From assembly GCF_947497005.1 (NCBI RefSeq), contig NZ_CANMFF010000030.1, forward strand, positions 1-40,897: 40,897 nt of DNA. The letters are read 5' to 3'. The stretch is from an uncultured Ruegeria sp. Lineage in GTDB: Bacteria; Pseudomonadota; Alphaproteobacteria; Rhodobacterales; Rhodobacteraceae. The notes under the pieces were generated by a model. The model made no database searches and was not told the origin of the DNA. It was given only the letters and a program-made list of their open reading frames with translations. The translations under genes and the position numbers were made by a program. Of this stretch, positions 29,396-37,947 are shown one piece after another (position 1 is the stretch's first letter; every line of letters starts with the position of its first letter).

Positions 29396-30598
29396 GTGCT
29401 TCTGGAGTACATTCTATCTTTCGGCGTCCTGCTGGCATTGGGCCTGGTCGCTTTCTTCGTCGTGAAATGGTGGAACCTGCGTTGCGTTGGCGTTACACCT
29501 GTTCATCTGTTTACGTTTATCGCGATCCTGTTCACATCCGGTCTGGATGTCGGCCTGATCATGTTCCCACTGACGGAATTCGGCGGCTATGCCGATGATC
29601 CGGCCTATGCCTTTGCCAACCCGCTGGCGATCGAATTCGGGTTCTGGGGCTTCCTGATCTGGGCGTTCTACTTCCTGACGGCCTTCTACTTCTGCGTGAT
29701 CGAGCCGCGTGTGAAGTTCTTTGAGATCCCGGTGGTCAAGCTGATCAACAACGTGGTCATCATCGGTACCTGCGCCTTCACCGCCAGCCTGTTTCTGATC
29801 TACCTGCCGGGCTATCTGCCCGAGGTCGGAGACGGTGAATCGGTTGTCACAACTTTCTACGTCATCGTGTTTGTGGTCATTCTGGCTGCGGCCTATTCCT
29901 CGACCGATCTGAAATACGTGCGTATTCTGTCGGTGGGTTCGACCTTCCTGTTCCTGGCGCTTATCCTCGGCATGTGGGTGGCTGCTGGCATGGGAATGAC
30001 CGGGTTTGTTGAAACCGGCAGCAATATCAACGCCTATTTCGCCAACTTGCACAAGTTTGTCCTGCCTCTGACCGACTATCACGCTTTCTACCTGTTCTGG
30101 TGGTTTGCATGGTCAATCATGATTGGGCAGTTCACTTCGCGCTTTGTGGGCGGGTTGAAGACCTGGCAGCTGCTGGCGGCGTTGTTGATCTTCCCGTCGA
30201 TTCCGCTGGGGATCTGGTTCACCGTTCTCTACTACTACCATCTGAACGGTATCAGCACCGCAGGCATCACCAACATTGCTATGGTAATCGTGGGCATAAC
30301 CTTTGTGATCAACTCGTTGGACTCGCTGATCCGTCTGTACACTGACAACCTGAACCTGACGGTCGAACGGTTTGGTAAGGCGGTGTACGTGGCAGGCAAT
30401 GTTGCATTGTTGTTCATGCTGACCCTGCTGTTCCAAAGCCAATGGCTGCAAATCCAGTGGATCGGGGCCATTGTTGTCGGACTTTATCTGGCCTGCGTGG
30501 TCTATATCCTGATCACCAAACGCAATGAGGTGCTGAGCATCGACTCCATGCCTGAAGGTCGGGAAATAGATTTCCGTAAGATCGAAACGGTTCACTGA
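29396..30598 (+). CDS. Short BCCT-like membrane protein
   Basis: 400 aa with about ten hydrophobic segments. The stretch WWFAWSIMIGQFTSRFVGG resembles the BCCT (betaine/choline/carnitine transporter) signature WWxAWSPFVGxFIARISRG. The earlier SGLDVGLIMFPLTE and FGFWGFLIWAFYFLTAF align with the GMGIG/GVAEP and HWGxHAWAIY blocks of that family. BCCT proteins are usually 500 aa or more with 12 helices, so this is a divergent, shortened relative, and transport is not proven. I choose GTG at 29396 because AAGGGAGG (29381-29388) is 7 nt upstream; the in-frame TTG at 29390 is too close to it. A terminator follows. Confidence 0.7.
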   Translation: MLLEYILSFGVLLALGLVAFFVVKWWNLRCVGVTPVHLFTFIAILFTSGLDVGLIMFPLTEFGGYADDPAYAFANPLAIEFGFWGFLIWAFYFLTAFYFCVIEPRVKFFEIPVVKLINNVVIIGTCAFTASLFLIYLPGYLPEVGDGESVVTTFYVIVFVVILAAAYSSTDLKYVRILSVGSTFLFLALILGMWVAAGMGMTGFVETGSNINAYFANLHKFVLPLTDYHAFYLFWWFAWSIMIGQFTSRFVGGLKTWQLLAALLIFPSIPLGIWFTVLYYYHLNGISTAGITNIAMVIVGITFVINSLDSLIRLYTDNLNLTVERFGKAVYVAGNVALLFMLTLLFQSQWLQIQWIGAIVVGLYLACVVYILITKRNEVLSIDSMPEGREIDFRKIETVH

Positions 30599-30617
30599 TT
30601 TGACCGATGAATAAAGT

Positions 30618-30647
30618 AAACGGGCGCCCATGCTGGCGCCCGTTTTG
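30618..30647 (+). terminator. Intrinsic terminator after the BCCT-like gene
   Basis: AAACGGGCGCC (30618-30628) and GGCGCCCGTTT (30635-30645) form a perfect 11-bp stem with a 6-nt loop, and the last T's of the stem continue the short run TTTT. It starts 19 bp after the stop codon. Confidence 0.85.
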
Positions 30648-30744
30648 TGACAAGGATGCCTTCCGAAATGGAGGAAGTGCGTGCCTTCCAACTCGGCCTT
30701 TCGGGTTTGTCTTTGGAACCTGGCTTGGCGCAGGAGAATGAGTG

Positions 30745-31281
30745 CTAGGAATGATCTGTTATGCGTTTGCTGAACATGTCAGTTTCCGGATCGGAGTAGT
30801 CTTTCATCCTTTCAAAGCCGTTCTTTTGCAGCACTCTGGCCGACGCTGCATTCCCTTTTTCGACCCCGCCGATAATCTGGACAGAAGTCCTCGAGTCACG
30901 GTACCAATTGATCAAACCGGAAATCAGTTCGGTCGCGTATCCCCGTCCCCATGCGGCTTCGGAAAAAAGATACCCGACATGCACCGTCGCCAAACTCTCC
31001 TGCTCCGAAAGTCGGGCCAGGATCAGAAGGCCGATCAGTATTCCTTTGCTGTCGCGGACGGTTAGTAGATCAGATTCCGCCACCCTTTCTTCCAGCCAGT
31101 GCTCAATCGCGTTTTCAGAATCCGAGAGCTGCAATGCCTTGGGCAAGTGTTTTAAAACTGCTGGTGTAAGTAGCGGCGAAAATTCTTCGCGAAACTCATG
31201 CGTGCCGATTGAAGGCAACGATGATGGGCTCCAAGCCTGAACACTCAGTCTCTTGGTTTCAAACGTGTAAGCGGAGGCCAA
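30745..31281 (-). CDS. GNAT-family acetyltransferase
   Basis: 178 aa. RimJ/RimL-like GNAT fold: FETKRLSVQAW at the N terminus, ILIGLLILARL (strand 4), and the acetyl-CoA loop AAWGRGYATELISGLI, then GNAASARVLQKNGFE. Substrate unknown. The frame is open to 31365, but I place the start at TTG 31281 because AAGGA lies 7 nt upstream and the typical family N terminus follows within a few residues. The gene and the DNA upstream are AT-richer than the surroundings. Confidence 0.8.
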   Translation of the reverse strand: MASAYTFETKRLSVQAWSPSSLPSIGTHEFREEFSPLLTPAVLKHLPKALQLSDSENAIEHWLEERVAESDLLTVRDSKGILIGLLILARLSEQESLATVHVGYLFSEAAWGRGYATELISGLINWYRDSRTSVQIIGGVEKGNAASARVLQKNGFERMKDYSDPETDMFSKRITDHS

Positions 31282-31456
31282 AGTTAATTCCTTCCCGTTT
31301 TGAAAATAAAAAGTGAGATAGCCCCTCAAAAGCACATGTTTCCGTGATCGTGCCGGGCAAGGCAATCCGATGATAAAATATATGTGGCGTAATCAATGAC
31401 GCTTCTGCCTGTATTTTCGAGTTTCTGAGTGATCTGGCGGGCCTGATTTGGCGGAA

Positions 31457-31486
31457 AAAGAAAAAGGGCCCCCAAACGGCGGCCCT
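31457..31486 (-). terminator. Intrinsic terminator after the HU gene
   Basis: On the minus strand AGGGCC (31486-31481) and GGCCCT (31470-31465) form a stem with a 10-nt loop followed by a T-rich run (TTTTTCTTTTT). It begins 26 bp beyond the HU stop. Confidence 0.8.
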
Positions 31487-31512
31487 CAATCGTTTCAAAA
31501 TGAACGCTGAAA

Positions 31513-31800
31513 TCAGCCGTTCACGCTGTCTTTCAGTGCTTTCGCAATGGTCATTTTCACAACCTTGTCGGCTTCCTTGGTGAAAGTCTCACCGGTTGCC
31601 GGGTTGCGTACCTGACGCTCGGGGCGTTCGCGGCAGTAGATTTTGCCGACGCCGGGCAGGGTCACTGCGCCACCGGCCGAAACTTCGCGGGTGATCAGGC
31701 CGGTGATGGCCTCCAGCGCGGAGTTCGCGGATTTCTTGTCGGTTCCCATTTCCTCAGCGAGAGCAGCAACCAGCTGAGTCTTAGTCATAGGCTTTGCCAT
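31513..31800 (-). CDS. HU-family DNA-binding protein
   Basis: 95 aa nucleoid protein. The conserved N-terminal helices (MTKTQLVAALAEEMG) are followed by the dimer core, an arm region with RERPERQVRNPATGE, and the C-terminal KVVKMTIAKALKDSV. It bends DNA without strong sequence specificity. AAGGAG lies before the ATG. The protein contains one unusual cysteine in GKIYCRER. It is a single-gene unit with its own terminator. Confidence 0.93.
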   Translation of the reverse strand: MAKPMTKTQLVAALAEEMGTDKKSANSALEAITGLITREVSAGGAVTLPGVGKIYCRERPERQVRNPATGETFTKEADKVVKMTIAKALKDSVNG

Positions 31801-31930
31801 TTCTTGGTCTCCTTAACGTGCCCGATGTCTTGGGCCTCACCGCGTAACTGTAACGGGATATTGTGGCTAAACACAACGAATAGTAGTGCTGAAACCCCTA
31901 AAAATATGGGGAAAACGTTGCTTTTTTGCG

Positions 31931-33394
31931 TCAGAGGAAGGCTGTTTCGTCGAAGGAACGCAATTTCCGACTGTGCAGACGCTCTAACGGCATGCCGCGC
32001 AGGTGCTCCATCGCCTTGATGCCAATGGCCAGATGGCGGCTGACTTGAGTGGTATAGAAGGATGATGCCATGCCTGGCAGCTTCAATTCGCCGTGCAACG
32101 GTTTGTCTGAAACACAAAGCAATGTGCCATAGGGAACGCGGAACCGGTAGCCGTTTGCGGCGATAGTTGCGCTTTCCATATCCAATGCAATTGCGCGGGA
32201 TTGGCTGAGGCGCTGAACCGGGCCGGAGTTATCGCGAAGCTCCCAGTTGCGGTTGTCGACCGATGCGACCGTTCCTGTCCGCATGATCCGTTTTAGCTCG
32301 TAACCTTCCAGCTCGGTAACCTCGGCCACGGCACGTTCCAGTGCCACCTGAACTTCGGCCAGAGGTGGAATCGGGACCCAGACCGGCAGGTCGTCATCCA
32401 GAACCTTGTCGTCGCGCAGGTAGGCATGGGCAAGCACGAAATCCCCAAGTGCCTGCGTGTTGCGCAGCCCGGCGCAATGGCCAACCATCAGCCAGGCATG
32501 AGGGCGCAGAACCGCAATATGGTCCGTGGCGGTTTTCGCATTTGACGGCCCAACGCCAATGTTGACCAAAGTGATACCGGAACCATCTTCACGTTTCAGG
32601 TGATAGGTCGGCATTTGCGGCAGTTTCAGCGGCTGCTCGATTTCTGCTTTGGGGTCCGTTATCACGACATTTCCGGTTGAAACGAAACTTGTATACCCGC
32701 TGTCGGGGTTCGCCAATTGCTCGCGGGCATAGTTTTCGAATTCCGAGACATAGAACTGATAGTTCGTGAACAGCACATGATTCTGGAAATGACCGGCATC
32801 CGTCGCGGTGTAATGGGCGAGTCGTGCAAGCGAATAGTCGACCCGTTGGGCGGTAAACAATGCAAGAGGCCCTGCATCGTTATCGTGATCATGCACCCCA
32901 TTGACGATATCGTCGTTGGTGGTGGTCAGATCCGGTACGTCAAACACGTCGCGCAGGGTGAAGGCGGCTGCGCCCTGATGCGGCACAACCAGATCGGCGT
33001 TGTTGGCCACTGCGAAATGCACCGGAATCGGTGTATCTGACGCCGCAATGGTTATGGGCTGGTCATGGTTCCTGATCAGCAGGGCAATCTGCTGCGTCAG
33101 GTAGGATCGGAACAAATCCGGGCGTGTCACGGTTGTCGCATGAACACCGGGTTCAGATACATGGCCAAAGCTCAGACGGCTGTCGACCTGTGCATATGTC
33201 GAGGTCTGTATACGAATTTCAGGGTAGTAGGCTCTGTACCGCGCAGCTGGTGCGCCTTCCCGCATGGCTTTGGAAAAGCTGTCGCACAGGAAATCGGTTG
33301 CCTGATTGTAAAGCGCTTCCAGCCGTGCGACCGCTGCTGCAGGATCGGTAAACCGCTCTGGCGCTGATGCTTCAGGTGTTATGAGTTTTGTCAT
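31931..33394 (-). CDS. amn: AMP nucleosidase
   Basis: 487 aa. Hydrolyses AMP to adenine and ribose 5-phosphate. The N-terminal AMN domain (YRAYYPEIRIQTSTYAQVD) precedes a purine phosphorylase-like catalytic domain with VNIGVGPSNAKTATDHIAVLRP, MVGHCAGLRNTQALGD and DMESATIAANGYRF. Length is typical (about 484 aa in E. coli). The start overlaps the end of ade by four bases, so the two purine-salvage steps are encoded as a pair. Confidence 0.95.
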   Translation of the reverse strand: MTKLITPEASAPERFTDPAAAVARLEALYNQATDFLCDSFSKAMREGAPAARYRAYYPEIRIQTSTYAQVDSRLSFGHVSEPGVHATTVTRPDLFRSYLTQQIALLIRNHDQPITIAASDTPIPVHFAVANNADLVVPHQGAAAFTLRDVFDVPDLTTTNDDIVNGVHDHDNDAGPLALFTAQRVDYSLARLAHYTATDAGHFQNHVLFTNYQFYVSEFENYAREQLANPDSGYTSFVSTGNVVITDPKAEIEQPLKLPQMPTYHLKREDGSGITLVNIGVGPSNAKTATDHIAVLRPHAWLMVGHCAGLRNTQALGDFVLAHAYLRDDKVLDDDLPVWVPIPPLAEVQVALERAVAEVTELEGYELKRIMRTGTVASVDNRNWELRDNSGPVQRLSQSRAIALDMESATIAANGYRFRVPYGTLLCVSDKPLHGELKLPGMASSFYTTQVSRHLAIGIKAMEHLRGMPLERLHSRKLRSFDETAFL

Positions 33395-35193
33395 GCCAAA
33401 GGTTCCAGAAGATCGATTTTTTCAAAGGTGCGCACGTCAACAAGCCCAAGATCCGAGATTCTGAGTTCCGGGATTACGACCAGCGCCAGCAACGAGTGCT
33501 GCATATACGCGTTGTTGAGGTGACAACCGCAGTCTTGCATGGCCTGCATCATCTTGTCCGCTTTGGCAGCAACCTCGGCGGCGGGGCTGTCGGACATCAG
33601 GCCGGCAATGGGCAATTCGACCAGCGCCAGTTCCTGCCCATCGCGGAGGATGGTGATGCCACCGCCCACTTCGGCCAATCGGTTGGCGGCCAGCGCCATC
33701 TGTTCCCGGTTGGTGCCTACAACAATCATGTGGTGACTGTCATGCGCCACGGTCGAGGCCATGGCCATTTTTCCCTGATAGCCAAAGCCTGATACGAACG
33801 CGTTGGTCACCCCGCCAGTTGCGCGATGCCGCTCGACCAGTGCGATCTGACACACCTCGCCTTCGCCTTCAACAAGCCCGCCAATGATCGGCAATTCGGC
33901 TTTCAAAGCCTTGGTTGGGGCCTGGTTTTCCACTACACCGATCACATTGGCCTGCACCTTGTTGGCCCCGTCCGGGGCTTTGATCTCGAAATCGGTCGAC
34001 GTCAGTTCGTGTCCCAAATGAATGGTGTTGCGTGCTTTGTCGGGCCAATTCAGATGAGGGCAATCGACGGTGATTGCACCATCTTTTGCAATTACTTTGC
34101 CGCGGGCAATCACCATATCAATCGGCAGCTCATTCAGATCCGAGCTGAGGATGATATCTGCCCTCCGCCCCGGCGTGACCGACCCGATTTCGCGTTCTAA
34201 CCCAAAATGTGTAGCAGTGTTGATTGTCGCCATCTGAAGCGCGATAAGCGGATCACATCCGCAGGCAATGGCGTGACGCACGACGCGGTTCATATGCCCG
34301 TCGTTTACCAATGTGCCCGAATGGCAGTCATCGGTGCATAGAATGAAGTTGCGTGGATCCAGACCCTTTTTGGTCACGGCGGTGATCTGGCTTTCCACAT
34401 CATACCAGGCCGAGCCCAGCCGCATCATCGACCGCATGCCTTGCCGAACCCGTGCAATGGCGTCGGCCTCGCATGTGCCTTCATGATCGTCCGCCGGTCC
34501 TCCGGCGACATATGCCGCAAAATCAGGCCCTAAATCTGGCGAAGCATAGTGCCCGCCGACGGTTTTGCCCGCCCGTTGCGTGGCCGCAATTTCAGCCAAC
34601 ATCTTCGGATCACCGTGAACTACCCCCGGGAAATTCATCATCTCACCCAACCCGATAATACCGGGCCAGCTCATCGCCTCAGCCACATCTTTGGCCGTGA
34701 TCTCATAGCCCGTCGTTTCCAACCCCGGTGCAGATGGTGCGCAGGACGGCATCTGAGTGAATATATTGACCGGCTGCATCATGGCTTCGTCGTGCATCAT
34801 GCGCACGCCGTCCAACCCAAGCACATTGGCAATCTCATGCGGGTCGGTGAACATGCTGGTGGTGCCATGAGGGATGACAGCGCGGGCAAACTCGGCAGGA
34901 GTCAGCATACCGGATTCAACATGCATATGCGCGTCACACAAGCCGGGCAGGATGTATCGCCCTCGCGCGTCGATGATTTCCGTGTCCGGACCGGCACAGT
35001 GAGAGGCATCAGGCCCGACAAACGCAATCCGCCCAGCAGCAATTGCCACAGAATGGTCCGGCAGCAGTTCGCGGCTGTGCACATTCACCCAAATACCACC
35101 CTGAATGATCGTGTCTGCCGCCTCACGTCCGGCTGCGACTGCGATCAATTTAGGGGCGACATCGGGCCAACTTGGGAAGGGTGTGTATTCCAT
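33391..35193 (-). CDS. ade: Adenine deaminase
   Basis: 600 aa. Amidohydrolase that converts adenine to hypoxanthine and ammonia. The metal-binding motif is LPGLCDAHMHVESGM near residue 80, followed by PHGTTSMFTDPHEIANVLG, VGGHYASPDL and ILCTDDCHSGTLVNDGHM, all conserved in bacterial Ade. The C-terminal Ade domain includes HDSHHMIVVGTN. Length is slightly above the usual 570-590. It precedes and overlaps amn; together they would turn AMP into hypoxanthine. Confidence 0.95.
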   Translation of the reverse strand: MEYTPFPSWPDVAPKLIAVAAGREAADTIIQGGIWVNVHSRELLPDHSVAIAAGRIAFVGPDASHCAGPDTEIIDARGRYILPGLCDAHMHVESGMLTPAEFARAVIPHGTTSMFTDPHEIANVLGLDGVRMMHDEAMMQPVNIFTQMPSCAPSAPGLETTGYEITAKDVAEAMSWPGIIGLGEMMNFPGVVHGDPKMLAEIAATQRAGKTVGGHYASPDLGPDFAAYVAGGPADDHEGTCEADAIARVRQGMRSMMRLGSAWYDVESQITAVTKKGLDPRNFILCTDDCHSGTLVNDGHMNRVVRHAIACGCDPLIALQMATINTATHFGLEREIGSVTPGRRADIILSSDLNELPIDMVIARGKVIAKDGAITVDCPHLNWPDKARNTIHLGHELTSTDFEIKAPDGANKVQANVIGVVENQAPTKALKAELPIIGGLVEGEGEVCQIALVERHRATGGVTNAFVSGFGYQGKMAMASTVAHDSHHMIVVGTNREQMALAANRLAEVGGGITILRDGQELALVELPIAGLMSDSPAAEVAAKADKMMQAMQDCGCHLNNAYMQHSLLALVVIPELRISDLGLVDVRTFEKIDLLEPLA

Positions 35194-35294
35194 GGCTCAA
35201 CTTTCACGAATGCGCGAGCAGGTGCAACCCCGGTTCTTCGTTGTTCTGAAATCGTCGCTCGTTCTGGGCGCGGCTTGCCCGTCCAATCGCATCC

Positions 35295-35348
35295 GCAGCG
35301 CGTCAGCGCTGCTCGGCCCAACCAACGACGATGCCCTGAAGGGGGCAT
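35295..35348. other. Two adjacent hairpins in the ade-LysR gap
   Basis: GCAGCGC (35295-35301) pairs with GCGCTGC (35306-35312) around a 4-nt loop, and ATGCCC (35331-35336) with GGGCAT (35343-35348) around a 6-nt loop. They lie between the LysR stop and the ade start, both on the minus strand. There is no T-run, so they are not convincing terminators; they may be a small interspersed palindrome. Confidence 0.4.
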
Positions 35349-35373
35349 TGTAAGTGGGTGGGAGTAATTCCGT

Positions 35374-36243
35374 TTACGCAACAGACCCGATTTCGCGTCG
35401 CACCCAATCCGCAAAGGCCACAGCTCCGGGTGTATCTTCGGCCTGCGGAGACAATAGCAGATAATAGGACTCGGGCATTCGAACGCGGTGTTTAAACGGT
35501 GCGATCAGCTGTCCGTGGTCAATCAGATGACTTGCGATAGTGTCGTGAGCCAGGCACAAACCGCCTCCAGCCATTACAGCTGACAGGCAAACCAGATAGG
35601 TCGTCGCGTAAGTTACCGACGGATTTGTCCAGGTTAGACCCTGATCTTCCGCCCAATTCGCCCAGTTCGACAACAGGTTGGAGCAATCGAGCAGCGGTTT
35701 TTCCTGAAGGTCCTCCAAACACACCTGATATCCAGGGGCACAGACTGGATAGTAGTGTTCAGTGCGCAGCATCTCGGTTCGGGCGGTATCCGAGGGGCGA
35801 AGAGAGAATCGAATCTCAACCGCAGCACCTTCGGCCATCTCGCGCGGTTCCCAAAGCTCGGTGAAGATATTCAGTTGAACGTCGGGATGTTCGGCCCGAA
35901 ATGCCGGCAGGCGCGGGGCCAGCCAGTTGACGGCAAAGCTGATGTTGCACTGTACCTGAACCGCGTTTGGTTGCGCACCGGTCACCGCCTGAGTGCCCCG
36001 CACCAAGGTTCGAAAGGCTTCTCGTACAACCGGCAAATACGTAATTCCGGCCTCAGTCAGTTCCAGTGCTTTGGGCCGACGTAGAAACAGTGGCTGCCCC
36101 AGATGCCCTTCCAGCGATTTGATCTGCTGGCTAACCGCGCTTTGCGTCATGTTCAGATCCCGCGCCGCGCCAGTAAAGGACAGATGACGCGCGGCGGCCT
36201 CGAAAGTACGCAGCCAGCCAAGCGGAGGAAGCCTGTTCTGCAT
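35374..36243 (-). CDS. LysR-family transcriptional regulator (GcvA-like)
   Basis: 289 aa. The N-terminal helix-turn-helix is LPPLGWLRTFEAAARHLSF, then GAARDLNMTQSAVSQQIKSLE, followed by the LysR effector-binding domain (VQCNISFAVNWLAPRLPAFR). The pattern is that of the GcvA-like subgroup. It is divergent from the class II aldolase gene (114-bp gap), the usual arrangement for a LysR regulator and its target. Direct repeats CATAA at 36247-36251 and 36258-36262 (11-bp period) overlap its ribosome binding site. Effector unknown. Confidence 0.92.
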   Translation of the reverse strand: MQNRLPPLGWLRTFEAAARHLSFTGAARDLNMTQSAVSQQIKSLEGHLGQPLFLRRPKALELTEAGITYLPVVREAFRTLVRGTQAVTGAQPNAVQVQCNISFAVNWLAPRLPAFRAEHPDVQLNIFTELWEPREMAEGAAVEIRFSLRPSDTARTEMLRTEHYYPVCAPGYQVCLEDLQEKPLLDCSNLLSNWANWAEDQGLTWTNPSVTYATTYLVCLSAVMAGGGLCLAHDTIASHLIDHGQLIAPFKHRVRMPESYYLLLSPQAEDTPGAVAFADWVRREIGSVA

Positions 36244-36356
36244 CTACATAACCTCGGCATAAGTTCAGCTAATGCGATAGCCATGTTTTTTTCGTTGGTC
36301 AAACGGCCAGACCGAATGCAGGTTTGGTCAGGACCAGCCGCAAAAGGAGCCAAACC

Positions 36357-37112
36357 ATGAGCCTCACCAATCTTCGTCCCAATATCGACCATTGGCCCGA
36401 GCGTGTGGATATGGCCGCCACTTTCCGCTGGACGGCCAAACTGAACATGCATGAGGCGGTTGCCAACCATTTCAGTCTGGCGGTGAATGATGACGGCACG
36501 CAGTTTCTGATGAACCCCAATCAGGTGCACTTCTCGCGCATTCGCGCCTCGGACCTGCTGCTGCTGGATGCGAATGATCCGAATGTGATGAAACAACCCG
36601 GTGCACCGGACCCGACAGCCTGGGGGCTGCATGGTTCTATACACCGCCATTGTACTCATGCGCGTTGCGTCATGCATGTGCATTCGATCTTTGCGACTGT
36701 TCTGGCCTCATTGGCCGACAGCTCACTGCCGCCGATCGATCAGAACACGGCAACCTTCTATAACCGTTACGTGGTTGATGAAGAATTCGGAGGCCTGGCC
36801 TTTGAAAGCGAAGGGGAGCGTTGCGCCGGGATGCTGTCTGATCCCAAGAAGAAAGTTATGATCATGGGCAATCACGGTGTTCTGATCATCGGCAGCGACC
36901 CAGCGGATACGTTCAACCGGTTGTATTACTTCGAACGCGCGGCCGAAACTTACATTCGTGCCTTGCAAACCGGCCTACCCTTGCGCGTCTTGTCTGATGA
37001 GATCGCCGAGAAAACTGCGCAAGAGCTAGATGACTATCCTGATCAGGCCGATGCGCATCTGCGGGAGATCAAAGCGATCCTTGATGTTGAGGCTTCGGAT
37101 TACGCGACCTGA
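36357..37112 (+). CDS. Class II aldolase/adducin family protein
   Basis: 251 aa. The zinc-binding histidines are in HGSIHRHC and CVMHVHSIF, and a third conserved block is MIMGNHGVLIIG. Family members are L-fuculose-phosphate or ribulose-phosphate type aldolases/epimerases, but many stand-alone members have unknown substrates. GGAG lies 7 nt before the ATG at 36357; the frame is open upstream without other support. It is divergent from the LysR gene, which may regulate it. Confidence 0.88.
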   Translation: MSLTNLRPNIDHWPERVDMAATFRWTAKLNMHEAVANHFSLAVNDDGTQFLMNPNQVHFSRIRASDLLLLDANDPNVMKQPGAPDPTAWGLHGSIHRHCTHARCVMHVHSIFATVLASLADSSLPPIDQNTATFYNRYVVDEEFGGLAFESEGERCAGMLSDPKKKVMIMGNHGVLIIGSDPADTFNRLYYFERAAETYIRALQTGLPLRVLSDEIAEKTAQELDDYPDQADAHLREIKAILDVEASDYAT

Positions 37113-37226
37113 ACCTGATCCTGCTGTTCCACAAGTCAGCCAGCTTTGACCGAAGTCCGATCTGAAAAGCTGGCATTGCGGAGCCATGAAAACCGGGAGC
37201 ACAATCTGTTCACTGGGCATACAGGG

Positions 37227-37859
37227 TTAAGCCCGTTCGAACAAAGCGATCAGGGCGGTGTCATTTTTGTTTGGACCAGCGGCGAGATCACCATAGATGC
37301 GGACTTCGGGCAGGGTCAGGTTGCGAATCTGGTTCTGTTCCAGTTCGCTGAGAGCATCCGCAAAACCCAGTTTTTCGAAATGGCGTGCATTGATCGACAA
37401 CGCGAACTGCGCCCCGTGCCGAGCCACGCGCAACAGGGCGGGCAGCACTTCGGGCCCTAAATGGCCATGTGTGAACGTGCCGGATGAGACAATGCCGGAA
37501 TAGCTGTCGCGCGGAACAGGGATGCCCTGCGTCAGATCAGCCTCGATTGCGTCCCGGTAGATATCCTTGCGCATCGCTTGATCCAGCATTTCCGCGCTGA
37601 TATCGGTTGCATCTATCGGCCCGACACCAAGCCTGGACAACACCGCGCCACACAGACCCGTTCCTGCGCCCACATCGAGAACCGGTCCCTGACCACCAGC
37701 ACCGACGAACGCCCGTGCTGTACGGGTGTGAAGCTGATAGTCTTCGCGCGCGGCAAAGCTCTCGTCATAATCCCCAGCCCATTCCGCATAGAGTCGTTTG
37801 TTCTCTCCCGGAGAGCTCGACGCGTAGGCCGAATGCAGGTCAGGTGTTTTTTTGCTCAT
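37227..37859 (-). CDS. Class I SAM-dependent methyltransferase
   Basis: 210 aa from ATG 37859. SAM motif I is VLDVGAGTGLCGAVL, followed by IDATDISAEML (motif II) and GIVSSGTFTHGHLGPE, a pattern seen in Williams-Beuren-like methyltransferases. The N terminus YAEWAGDYDESF is typical of that group. The start is debatable: TTG at 37895 has AAGGA 5 nt upstream and would add 12 residues, while the ATG lacks a clear Shine-Dalgarno but matches the usual N terminus (MSKK). It is divergent from the SDR-like gene. Confidence 0.83.
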   Translation of the reverse strand: MSKKTPDLHSAYASSSPGENKRLYAEWAGDYDESFAAREDYQLHTRTARAFVGAGGQGPVLDVGAGTGLCGAVLSRLGVGPIDATDISAEMLDQAMRKDIYRDAIEADLTQGIPVPRDSYSGIVSSGTFTHGHLGPEVLPALLRVARHGAQFALSINARHFEKLGFADALSELEQNQIRNLTLPEVRIYGDLAAGPNKNDTALIALFERA

Positions 37860-37947
37860 GTCTGACAGAAAGGCGCAATCGAAGATTCGATTCAAGTGCG
37901 TCCTTGCGGCGCTTGCATCCCGGCACGGTGCGGATCATCAAAGGGTC

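Noticed and set aside
34549..35367. 272-codon plus-strand frame opposite ade
   Set aside because: Low-complexity Arg/His/Pro-rich translation antisense to a clear adenine deaminase.
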